From an uncultured Bartonella sp. (lineage in GTDB: Bacteria > Pseudomonadota > Alphaproteobacteria > Rhizobiales > Rhizobiaceae): 64,000 nt of DNA. Location of the stretch: assembly GCF_945277285.1 (NCBI RefSeq), contig NZ_CALYPR010000002.1, forward strand, positions 195,214-259,213, written 5' to 3'. How positions within the stretch are numbered: the first letter of the stretch is position 1; every line of letters starts with the position of its first letter. The notes beneath the pieces are model-generated. The model did no database searches. It was given only the letters and a program-made list of their open reading frames with translations, and was not told where the DNA came from. The position numbers and the translations under genes are program-made. This document shows positions 18,662-27,448 of the stretch, one piece after another.

Positions 18662-18785
18662 ATCTCAAGAAGACGTCTCCTCCCATTGCGTTTCTTGAGT
18701 GTTCCCCTCTGGAGGTTTTGTCAGATCGACTTTTGTCTCTGAATACCTTCAAACTTTAGCCGGACATTTTGTCCGGCTTTTTTTT
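18662..18785 (+). ncRNA. abcR: AbcR/ar15-type trans-acting small RNA
   Basis: AbcR RNAs are Hfq-dependent sRNAs that silence many ABC-transporter mRNAs in Rhizobium, Agrobacterium and Brucella by pairing near the ribosome-binding site. Seen here: a first stem-loop with 8-bp arms CTCAAGAA/TTCTTGAG (18664-18671 and 18692-18699) whose 20-nt loop exposes CTCCTCCC, an anti-Shine-Dalgarno motif; a second C-rich motif TTCCCCTC (18702-18709); an unstructured middle; and a perfect terminator at 18758-18785. The length of about 124 nt, the architecture and the position behind a VtlR/LsrB-type gene all match the family. Exact ends are predicted from the promoter and terminator. Confidence 0.83.
18758..18785 (+). 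terminator. Rho-independent terminator of the AbcR-like sRNA
   Basis: Eight-bp stem AGCCGGAC/GTCCGGCT, 5-nt loop, followed by eight T. Confidence 0.93.
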
Positions 18786-19153
18786 GCTCTTATTTTTTCA
18801 GTCTGATGTGTGGTTGGCATTTATGGCCGTTTGATCACTTTTTTCATCATGTGGTGCGACCTGATGTGTTATGGGCCGCCTTGCTCCACAACTGTCGGGC
18901 GAAAAAGCTTATTTAACTTCTTCACCGCCATTACATTTGTGGCTGTACCGCAAGCATCGGGGCTGGCTTTTGCTTGTTGCAAATTGTGTGTTTTTTCCAA
19001 AAAGCAGCATGCTGAAAGTTTTTTAGTCTCAAAAGAAAACAAAAATAACACCGTTATGTGGTTAGCTTTGCCACCACGTTTTTGCTCGCCGTTGTTGACA
19101 TACGGCTCACTTGGCCAATTCGAACAATGGCTTTTTTGCATGCAGCCAATAAA
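18786..19153. other. Intergenic region between the sRNA and the aspC terminator
   Basis: About 370 bp. Overlapping frames on both strands have no ribosome-binding site or recognisable motif. No second AbcR copy is visible here. Confidence 0.5.
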
Positions 19154-19179
19154 AAAACCGCCTTTGCAGAGGCGGTTTT
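19154..19179 (-). terminator. Rho-independent terminator of the aspartate aminotransferase gene
   Basis: Ten-bp stem AAAACCGCCT/AGGCGGTTTT with a 6-nt loop; A and T tracts flank it on both sides, so it could work in both directions. Confidence 0.9.
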
Positions 19180-19204
19180 TGTGTAATTTATTAAAGCAGG
19201 CTGT

Positions 19205-20419
<1,215 letters not shown>

Positions 20420-20573
20420 TCAAACTGAATGAGCAACGCACTGATTCTCAAATTAAAGCGCAATAAACCAGCTTTTATAAGTCTATGTCTGAAGCTTTTA
20501 CAAAGTGCAAGAAGTCTGTTATCAATTTATTGTAGATGCGAAAGCTTTTCACACACCGGATGCCGGTTTTATC

Positions 20574-21008
20574 TTATTCACCTTTGTCGACACGGGCAAA
20601 AATATCGTCAAAACGTTTTTTGGCAATGCCCGGCTGTTTATGTTCACGATAAGACTGTGGCAGTGCGGCATCGCCCACCTTGATCAGCATAACCATTCCC
20701 ATAGCGTAATGGGGTATGCACTTAATGCCATAAAAACCGGATTTATCGAATTTCACTTCCAGCTCTTCGTCGATCTTTCCTTTGAAGGTAGCTGCTCCTT
20801 CGGGGATCATATCGTCAATCGTTGCGGCATTGTGACTTTTCTGGGTAGCAATGAATTTGACAGAATCACCGGGTTTGATTTTCAGATAATCGGGTTCAAA
20901 AACCATTGTTCCGTTTGTTCCGCGGTTCAGCATTTTAACTTCATAAGTTTCAGCTTGGGCGGTGGTGATAAAAGCTAATAACGCAACAAGACCTAGCAAT
21001 GTTTTCAT
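20574..21008 (-). CDS. Pseudoazurin (periplasmic blue copper protein), last gene of a B12-riboswitch operon
   Basis: A 144-residue type I copper protein that carries single electrons in the periplasm, classically to nitrite reductase. Signal peptide MKTLLGLVALLAFITTAQA, cleavage before ETYEVKML. Copper ligands are visible: His in TQKSHNAATIDDM, and Cys, His and Met in YGIKCIPHYAMGMVML. Its ATG overlaps the stop of the ABC ATPase gene by four bases (ATGA), so it is translationally coupled to that operon. No nitrite reductase or other copper redox enzyme is nearby, which makes its role here open. It could pass electrons to a reductase needed for metal or corrinoid uptake, but that is speculation. 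Confidence 0.93.
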   Translation of the reverse strand: MKTLLGLVALLAFITTAQAETYEVKMLNRGTNGTMVFEPDYLKIKPGDSVKFIATQKSHNAATIDDMIPEGAATFKGKIDEELEVKFDKSGFYGIKCIPHYAMGMVMLIKVGDAALPQSYREHKQPGIAKKRFDDIFARVDKGE

Positions 21009-21790
21009 TTTTTATTTTCCTTCTCAGATTGGTGCACGGGCCAGTAACGAATAGTCAATGTACCACTTTGTGGTTGGCTAATTTCGGCATTGGCATGAAA
21101 AATCGATAAGATCATCTCGGTTGTCAATACGTCTTGCGGTAAACCAACAGTGATGAGCCGCCCCTCATCTAATAAAGCAATACGATCACAAAACATGGCC
21201 GCATGATTAAGGTCATGAAGTGCAATGAGGACTGTAAGGCCAAGTTTTCTGATGAGTGACAGAATTTCCAGCTGGCAACCGATGTCGAGATGGTTGGTTG
21301 GCTCGTCAAGAATGAGGATTTCAGGTTTTTGGGTAAGTGCGCGCGCAATGTGAATGCGTTGTTTTTCGCCACCCGACAGGCTGTGAAGAAGGCGTTTTTC
21401 AAAGCCCTTCATATTGACCTTGCAAAGGGCATCTTGCAGTGCATCCTCATCGGCATCACCCCAGGGGGAAAGCAGTTTTTTGTGGGGCGTGCGGCCAATT
21501 TCAATAGCGTGGCGCACATCAATACGCTCATGCGGTTCGGCCTGTTGTTCAACAAAAGCAATGGTTTTGGCAAGGGCACGCCTTTTTAATTTTGAAAAGC
21601 TCAAACCATCAAGACTGACAGTGCCTCGCGTTGGTGTTTGAAGTCCGGCAAAGATCGAAAGAAGTGAACTTTTACCTGCACCATTCGGGCCGATAACGCC
21701 GAGAACCTCGCCGTCTTTTAGTGTCAGCGAAACATCTTCAAGAATAGGATGATGATCAAGTACAAGCGAGATGTGTTCGGCAGCGAGCAT
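21005..21790 (-). CDS. ABC importer ATP-binding protein (BtuD/FecE type)
   Basis: ATPase of 261 residues for a type II (vitamin B12/siderophore-like) importer. Walker A GPNGAGKSS, Q-loop AFVEQQAEPHERID, signature LSGGEKQRIHIARAL, Walker B ILILDEPTNHLDI and H-loop ALHDLNHA are all intact. The ATG at 21788-21790 is chosen over an upstream start because AAAGGA lies at good distance and it is one base after the permease stop (TGACATG). It overlaps the pseudoazurin start by four bases. Given the cobalamin riboswitch ahead of the operon, the substrate is probably a corrinoid, although cobalt complexes or a siderophore remain possible. Confidence 0.92.
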   Translation of the reverse strand: MLAAEHISLVLDHHPILEDVSLTLKDGEVLGVIGPNGAGKSSLLSIFAGLQTPTRGTVSLDGLSFSKLKRRALAKTIAFVEQQAEPHERIDVRHAIEIGRTPHKKLLSPWGDADEDALQDALCKVNMKGFEKRLLHSLSGGEKQRIHIARALTQKPEILILDEPTNHLDIGCQLEILSLIRKLGLTVLIALHDLNHAAMFCDRIALLDEGRLITVGLPQDVLTTEMILSIFHANAEISQPQSGTLTIRYWPVHQSEKENKK

Positions 21791-21791
21791 G

Positions 21792-22808
21792 TCAATTTCC
21801 TTTCTGCCGCACAAGAAGCAGGGCAAAAAGCGGTGCACCGATCAAAGCTGTGACAATACCGACCGGAAATGCCAAACCCGGCATAATGATGCGCGAGACG
21901 ACATCGGCAGCAATCAGGAAAATGGCTCCGATAAAGGCAGAAGCCGGAATGAGAAGGCGATGGCGCACCCCTACAATAAGTCTTGCCGCATGAGGAACGA
22001 CAAGACCGACAAAACTGATTGTTCCCATGACTGAGACCATAACCGCTGTAACAAGGGCGACCGTTGTTATCAAAAGCATACTGACATATTTGACTGAAAT
22101 GCCCAGCGATGCTGCTGCACGTGAACCAAAGACAAACGCATCGAGAACGCGCGAAAAGGCAAAAAAGATAAAAAAAGCAAAAAGTGTTACGGGGAAAGCA
22201 AGTGCGGCATCGTTCCACCTTGCTCCGGAAAGATTGCCTATCATCCAGGCGAACATATTGGTACGACCTTCAAGGGGCGTAAAAATCATCAGAATAAGCG
22301 AAGTCAGCGCATTAAACATCATGGCACTGGCAATACCGGCAAGAATAATGGCGGTCGCATTGCGCCCCGAATGATAGGCCAAAAATACAACAAAAAAGAA
22401 TGAGAGAAGCCCGCCGGCCAAAGCACCGGTAGAAAGTGACAAAACACCCAAATTCAAGCCGAAAGCAGTGACCAAAGCCGCGCCCGTTCCGGCACCGGAA
22501 GAAATGCCGAGAAGATAGGGCTCGGCAAGGGGATTGCGCAAAAGTGCTTGCAAAATAACGCCGCACATGGCAAGCCCCGCGCCACAACAGGCTCCTACCA
22601 CAGCCCGCGGCAAGCGCCATATCCAGATGACGCGGCTATGGAATATATCCACCTCATAGCCACTATCAAATAAATGATTGGCAATAGTTTTTAAAAATGT
22701 TGAAAATGGTATGGATATTTCACCAATAGCCGCACCGGCTACAATTGCGCCAAGCAAAAGGCACAGCGCAATGATGCCAATAAGTATGGTGCGCGATAAC
22801 GATGTCAC
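21792..22808 (-). CDS. ABC importer permease (BtuC/FecCD type)
   Basis: Inner-membrane permease of 338 residues with about ten predicted membrane segments. FecCD-family blocks are present: RLPRAVVGACCGAGLAMCGVILQALLRNPLAEPYLLGISSGAG region, GRNATAIILAGIASAMMFNA, and the C-terminal coupling segment ISFVGLVVPHAARLIVG. The start is a GTG that overlaps the stop of the binding-protein gene by four bases (GTGA), so the two are translationally coupled. It is followed by the ATPase gene with one base between. Confidence 0.92.
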   Translation of the reverse strand: MTSLSRTILIGIIALCLLLGAIVAGAAIGEISIPFSTFLKTIANHLFDSGYEVDIFHSRVIWIWRLPRAVVGACCGAGLAMCGVILQALLRNPLAEPYLLGISSGAGTGAALVTAFGLNLGVLSLSTGALAGGLLSFFFVVFLAYHSGRNATAIILAGIASAMMFNALTSLILMIFTPLEGRTNMFAWMIGNLSGARWNDAALAFPVTLFAFFIFFAFSRVLDAFVFGSRAAASLGISVKYVSMLLITTVALVTAVMVSVMGTISFVGLVVPHAARLIVGVRHRLLIPASAFIGAIFLIAADVVSRIIMPGLAFPVGIVTALIGAPLFALLLVRQKGN

Positions 22809-23842
22809 TCTTTTGCCAAACCTAGTTCGACAATCGCATTTGCCAATTTTTCAATGCCGTCAATGGTGCGCATCGTCGTGTTCATGGATTGCACATCCAT
22901 ATTGACCATGCGGTTTTTCTCAACGGCGGGAAGAAGTTGTGTCACCTTATCTTTTTTCAGAAAGTCACGTTTGACATTGACATCGTCGGCAGGAAAGCGA
23001 CGGCGGTCCATTTCTGCCAGTACGATAATTGTCGGGTTTTCCTTGACAATGGTTTCCCAGCCCACTGTTGGCCATTCAAAATTGGATTTGATAACATTGT
23101 TAATGCCAAGAATTTTCATAATATAACCCGGTGCACCAAGATCTCCGGCAACATAGGGGTCAATATCAAGATCAGCACTGGAGTACCAGAAAACCGCACT
23201 GATTTTGCCCTTGGGCAAATCCTTGACCTTGTCAATGGCTGCCTTTTCGCGTCCTTTCAATTCTGCAACCAGTTTTTCTCCGCGATCCTGAACATTGAAA
23301 ATTTTAGCAAGCTCGGAAATTTCCTGATAGATCAAATCCATGGTAAAGGGTTGTGTGCGCAACCCGTCGCTGCCGGCAAGATTATCTTTGCCAACACAAT
23401 CGGCCGGTGCGGTATAGACCGGAATTTCAAATTCTTTGAACTGGTCATAGGAAGCCGAGCTTCCAGCCGGGCCAATGACCCATTCCTGATGGCTCGCCAC
23501 CAGATCGGGTTTTTCAGCAATAATACTTTCGAAGCTTGGTACATCATGGGAAAGCATTTTGACGTTCTTGTTGACTTCGCTAAATTGCGGCAGTACCGGC
23601 GAATACCACAGCGCTGTGCCTTTAACCTTGTCGGAGAGTCCCAAGGCATAAAGTATTTCGGTGGTATTCTGGCCAACTGAAACAACACGCTCTGGCGCTT
23701 TGTTAAAAACAAGGTCACGACCACAATTTTTCACAGTTAAAGGATAATGCGTTTCTTCAGCATTTGCGGTTGATAAACTGGTAAATGCCAGCAAAGCAAA
23801 TGCCGCTGCCGAAATAATTGTCTTCAATTTATTGGTTTTCAT
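22805..23842 (-). CDS. Periplasmic substrate-binding protein of the B12-regulated ABC importer (BtuF/TroA-like)
   Basis: A 345-residue helical-backbone metal-receptor type binding protein. Signal peptide MKTNKLKTIISAAAFALLAF with likely cleavage after TANA. The family block PERVVSVGQNTTEILYALGLSDKVKGTA starts the first lobe, and ESIIAEKPDLVASHQEW follows; the second lobe has PTVGWETIVKENPTIIVLAE. The ATG at 23840-23842 is chosen over an earlier start because it begins the signal peptide. The gene is first in the operon, preceded by about 530 nt of untranslated leader and a cobalamin riboswitch. Corrinoid is therefore the favoured ligand; nothing in the sequence proves it. Confidence 0.88.
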   Translation of the reverse strand: MKTNKLKTIISAAAFALLAFTSLSTANAEETHYPLTVKNCGRDLVFNKAPERVVSVGQNTTEILYALGLSDKVKGTALWYSPVLPQFSEVNKNVKMLSHDVPSFESIIAEKPDLVASHQEWVIGPAGSSASYDQFKEFEIPVYTAPADCVGKDNLAGSDGLRTQPFTMDLIYQEISELAKIFNVQDRGEKLVAELKGREKAAIDKVKDLPKGKISAVFWYSSADLDIDPYVAGDLGAPGYIMKILGINNVIKSNFEWPTVGWETIVKENPTIIVLAEMDRRRFPADDVNVKRDFLKKDKVTQLLPAVEKNRMVNMDVQSMNTTMRTIDGIEKLANAIVELGLAKE

Positions 23843-24371
23843 GAGATGTGCTCTTTTATTCAATAGCCAAGACAAAACCGTTTTGTGGGGCTTTGACCTT
23901 TATTCGGTTAACGGATTGCACGGATATAAGAGGAAAAGGAAAAATGCTTGCCGTTGACAGGTTAAGCTTTACTCGTTTAAACAGCGACGAATAACCAGCC
24001 GCACAAAAGTTCCATACCGGACAAGCGTTGAAACCGGCTGATAAATATAACAGCCACTTGCAAACACGTAGGCTGCGAGGCTTGGCCAATCCGGATTTTG
24101 CTAGGTTGTTTTGCCGCCGAACACTTTGTTGAAAATGATGACAAAGACATTGTGAACCTTGGTAAAACCAAAGACAGGCAATGACACATTGGTGGAATTT
24201 TTGTAACGATTTTTGCTCAAACTTGAAAATCAAGCCCAAAGCTTTAACTTGAATAAGCTTTATCGCGGCGACAAAACTGGCGCCTGATTGAATAGCCATG
24301 ACTACCTTTCCTTTGCACCCACCGTGCTTTAGAAATATGCGTGACAGACTTTTGAGAAAGTCCATGTTCGA
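23843..24371 (-). other. Long leader between cobalamin riboswitch and binding-protein gene
   Basis: About 530 nt. An uninterrupted minus-strand frame (24491 to 23856) runs through it and even starts inside the riboswitch, but its product is Cys/Phe-rich without any recognisable motif, so I do not call a gene. It could be the remains of a lost first gene. No internal terminator was recognised. Confidence 0.45.
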
Positions 24372-24576
24372 CGGCAGGTCTCCTGGCTGGCGGCATTTTG
24401 ATGCACCTTCAAAACCTTCCCGCTTGCGCAGTGGCCAAGGGTTGTACCCTGAAAGAAAGTGCTGCCGTTTTACAGTTGCGGGGGCAGCCACGGTTGAAAT
24501 CCCTTTTCAAGGTCGATTTTTCCGTGTTCCCTATTATTCCCCTTGTGAAGACATCATGAAGAGGAACCGTCAGAAA
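24372..24576 (-). promoter_or_regulatory. Cobalamin riboswitch
   Basis: On the minus strand the 3' end carries the B12 box AGCCAGGAGACCTGCC (complement of 24373-24388). Upstream, in order, are the other conserved blocks: GGGAACACGG (near 24523-24532), GTGGCTGCCCCCGCAACTGTAA (near 24467-24488, the core with the kissing-loop side), GGCCACTGCGCAAGCGGGAAGG (near 24419-24440). Order and spacing fit the classic class I cobalamin aptamer. It would repress the downstream importer when adenosylcobalamin is plentiful. The 5' boundary is approximate. Confidence 0.93.
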
Positions 24577-24705
24577 AACTATAACTAATTTGACTATAAG
24601 TGCAAGACTATTGTTAAATGTCGCCACATAGTGAAGCTGTGGCATCGCTCGAATAGTCTAAACAATAATGCACCCAAACAGGCTAAATGTTTTTCTATCA
24701 TAGAA

Positions 24706-24734
24706 AAAAGCTCCACCTGTTGGGCGGAGCTTTT
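24706..24734 (-). terminator. Rho-independent terminator of the second cold-shock gene
   Basis: Stem AAAAGCTCC/GGAGCTTTT (24706-24714, 24726-24734) with further CC/GG pairing inside; T tract on the minus strand. Confidence 0.88.
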
Positions 24735-24812
24735 AACAATAAAATTTCAAAACAGCGTTTTAAAATTCCAAGAAAACCGGAACTTTTTTAAAAAGCCGAT
24801 TTTGCAAAAATA

Positions 24813-25022
24813 TCAGATAGCAGCAAGATTGTCGGCTGCTGACTTTCCGGAACGGCGATCCTGTACAACTTCATAGGAAACTTTCTGACCTTCATTGAGG
24901 CCATTCATGCCCGACCGCTCGACAGCTGAAATGTGGACAAATACATCTGCGCCACCATCATCAGGTTGAATAAAGCCGAAACCTTTTGTTGAATTGAACC
25001 ACTTAACTGTTCCTGTAGCCAT
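24813..25022 (-). CDS. cspA: Cold-shock domain protein (CspA family), copy 2
   Basis: Sixty-nine-residue cold-shock protein, [20 protein letters not shown] at the start, with RNP1 GFGFIQP and RNP2 VFVHISAV intact. An ATG further upstream is open, but the one at 25020-25022 has ACAGGAG at ideal distance and gives the canonical N-terminus. It is closer to classic alphaproteobacterial CspA than copy 1. A terminator follows. The gene lies just upstream of the B12 riboswitch on the same strand but is insulated from it by about 240 bp and that terminator. Confidence 0.95.
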   Translation of the reverse strand: MATGTVKWFNSTKGFGFIQPDDGGADVFVHISAVERSGMNGLNEGQKVSYEVVQDRRSGKSAADNLAAI

Positions 25023-25332
25023 AGGAAACTCCTGTAATAAGATAATAAATGTATCATACACATTGCTGTGCAGATACGGGGGTAGATCGAAATTTAGAAA
25101 GGGGAGTTTCGTCAAAAGTGCTTGCTGCACGGTTAAGAAAGTCGCACAACCGAAAGTTCGATTGGCGCTTCATTAGCGCTTCTTAAAAAAGAAAGCAAGG
25201 TTTATTCACATCAAAGTTGAAAGAATGCTTGCTTTTGCCCTTTTGATTGCAGACACTAACTAGTGTATAACAGTGTATAAATGAGCATAATTGTCGTAAA
25301 TATCGCGATTGTCATATGGGGAATAAATAAAA
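25023..25332. other. Divergent intergenic region, cspA / SbmA-like gene
   Basis: About 310 bp. It holds the csp leader and the promoter of the SbmA-like gene. A repeated AGTGTATAA (25261-25280 area, two copies 9-10 bp apart) is visible and may be part of that promoter. Nothing else was recognised. Confidence 0.45.
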
Positions 25333-27210
25333 ATGGCCAAAAATGACGGCGATATAGACGATGACCTACCTGACAATCCGGTTGATTCTGCCCCCGGTTC
25401 TCTGCGTGAGGGAATTGTTAAAAACACCCGTTTTTCGCATCAGGCGAGAATTCTTTATATCGCCTTCTGGCATTCGCATACACGAAACACGCTGATTGCC
25501 ACTTTTATTGGCATACTCATTCTGATTATCCTGATTGGCCGCGGGCAATTGCAGATCAATGAATGGACAAAAGATTTCTGGAATGCCATCAGCCGCAAAG
25601 ACCTGCATGAATTCATCTTTCAGCTTGGTGTATTTTTTGTCATCGCGCTGGTTCTGTTGATTTTCAATATTATCCAGACATTCCTCAACCAATATCTGAA
25701 AATGAAATTGCGTGAAGGTTTGACCGACGACCTTATCAGCCAGTGGATGAAGCCCCGGCGGGCTTTCCGCTTGACTATGGCGGGTGAAGTCGGTGTCAAC
25801 CCCGACCAGAAGTTGCACGAAGATGCCCGCCACCTTGCCGAATCAACGGCAGATCTGGGCATTAACCTGTTGCAGGCAAGTGTTACCCTTATCATCTTTA
25901 TTCCGACATTATGGGCGACCACTGCCGGTTTTGTTTTCACCTTCTCCAACTATAGTTTTCCGTTGCCGGGCTATATGATCTGGGCAGTGCTTATTTATGT
26001 CGGGGCAGCTTCGTTCTTGACCTGGTTTGTGGCACGCAACCTTGTTACCATCAATGCCAACCGCTATGCCCGCGAGGCGGACTTGCGTGCCGCATTGATG
26101 CACACCAACCGCTCGATTGATTCCATCACTTTGATGGCTGCAGAAAAAGACGAGAAACGTTATCTCGACGGGCGTGTTCAAAATGTTCTCAATGCTATCT
26201 GGCATATTGTGGTTGCAACAACCAAATTGACCGGCATTACCGCCGGCTATGGTTGGGTTTCCAATGTTGCTCCCTATATCATTGCTTCGCCAATCTATTT
26301 CGGTGGCGGGATTGATCTTGGCGGGTTGCAGGCTGCGGTTCAGGCTTTCAATCAGGCCCATCAGTCTTTGCGCTGGTTTGTTGATAATTATGGCGCGCTG
26401 GCCGACTGGCGGGCAACCATGTTGCGTGTTGCAACATTTCGTCAGGCCGTGGTGCAGATGGATGATGTCGACCGGCTGAGGGGCAAACATATCGTGGTAA
26501 AAACCAACGATTCCGATATTTTGTCTTTCAACGATCTTTCTATCCATACCGCTAATGGTAAGTTGACATTAAGTCCGCAAAATCTTGTCATCAAACGCGG
26601 GCAAAATACATTAATCTATGCCCCGCAAGATGTCGACAAGACAATCCTTTATCATGCCTTAGCAGGTCTGTGGCCGTGGGGAAACGGCACCGTAGGCCTG
26701 CCCAGTTCGGGGTTGCCCAACTATATTCCGGATGCCCCTTACATTCCTCCGGGGACGTTGCGTACGGTGCTGCTCTATCCTGCTACCGATAAAAATCCAA
26801 CTGATGAAGAAATCCAACAAGCATTGGAGACAACCGGCTTGAGCGATTATTATTCCGCGCTTGACGAAGAAAATGTCGATTGGGAAAGACGGCTTAATGA
26901 TGTCGAGCGCCGTTCGATAGCCTTTGCTCGTGTTCTGCTTACCAATCCGGAATGGATTGTTGCCAATCAGGTGATGGATGGTATTGATGAATCCGTGCGT
27001 AAACGCATAGCCGCCGTTGTCTTTCAACATTTGAAAAACACAACTTTTGTCTATATCAGCCGCCGCAATGATGAAAGCTATCTGTTTGATTTGATGGCTG
27101 AAGTGAAGTTCACGCCCTACGATTCTGCACTCCAGAATACAACGCCTGAGGCCGATGGAGGAGATGACAAAACAATGGACGATCATGCCGGCAAAGACAA
27201 AACAAGGTGA
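25333..27210 (+). CDS. SbmA/BacA-like ABC transporter fused to a degenerate ATPase domain
   Basis: A 625-residue inner-membrane protein. Residues about 50-390 form an ABC_membrane_2/SbmA-BacA domain with about six membrane segments, including QINEWTKDFWNAISRKD and NPDQKLHEDARHL, typical of BacA/SbmA and ABCD-type half transporters. The C-terminal 220 residues align to an ATPase, but the key motifs are lost: the Walker A position reads YAPQDVDKTILYHALAGLWPWG (only Lys-Thr of the P-loop remains), the signature LSLGEQQR is replaced by LNDVERRSIAFAR, and the Walker B acidic pair is replaced in PEWIVANQVMDGIDE. BacA/SbmA proteins import peptides by proton motive force without an ATPase, so this one may work the same way. 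Confidence 0.87.
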   Translation: MAKNDGDIDDDLPDNPVDSAPGSLREGIVKNTRFSHQARILYIAFWHSHTRNTLIATFIGILILIILIGRGQLQINEWTKDFWNAISRKDLHEFIFQLGVFFVIALVLLIFNIIQTFLNQYLKMKLREGLTDDLISQWMKPRRAFRLTMAGEVGVNPDQKLHEDARHLAESTADLGINLLQASVTLIIFIPTLWATTAGFVFTFSNYSFPLPGYMIWAVLIYVGAASFLTWFVARNLVTINANRYAREADLRAALMHTNRSIDSITLMAAEKDEKRYLDGRVQNVLNAIWHIVVATTKLTGITAGYGWVSNVAPYIIASPIYFGGGIDLGGLQAAVQAFNQAHQSLRWFVDNYGALADWRATMLRVATFRQAVVQMDDVDRLRGKHIVVKTNDSDILSFNDLSIHTANGKLTLSPQNLVIKRGQNTLIYAPQDVDKTILYHALAGLWPWGNGTVGLPSSGLPNYIPDAPYIPPGTLRTVLLYPATDKNPTDEEIQQALETTGLSDYYSALDEENVDWERRLNDVERRSIAFARVLLTNPEWIVANQVMDGIDESVRKRIAAVVFQHLKNTTFVYISRRNDESYLFDLMAEVKFTPYDSALQNTTPEADGGDDKTMDDHAGKDKTR

Positions 27211-27358
27211 GTCGAGCGGCAGAATCCCTATCAGGGAAAGTACCGCTTTCTATAGGATTCAAAATTAAATCAAGCAGAAATACCGCAGAGTTATTTTCTT
27301 CTTTTTCATTACAGATGAGGAAAATGAAAATGCAGCAAGCATTTTTATAGTGACGGAT

Positions 27359-27390
27359 ATTTTTCCGGTTTCTACCGGATATTTGTTATT
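27359..27390 (+). terminator. Possible terminator between convergent SbmA-like gene and ftrD
   Basis: Six-bp stem TCCGGT/ACCGGA (27364-27369, 27374-27379), 4-nt loop, then TATTTGTTATTTT. Short but well placed. Confidence 0.45.
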
Positions 27391-27448
27391 TTCCCACTAG
27401 AGATTTTCTGCGCGCGTTTTTTATGACTTGTTGAAAAGAGTGCAGATT

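Noticed and set aside
23856-24491. Open minus-strand frame of 211 residues across the B12 riboswitch and leader
   Set aside because: It begins inside a conserved aptamer and its product is Cys/Phe-rich without domain features; treated as chance openness.
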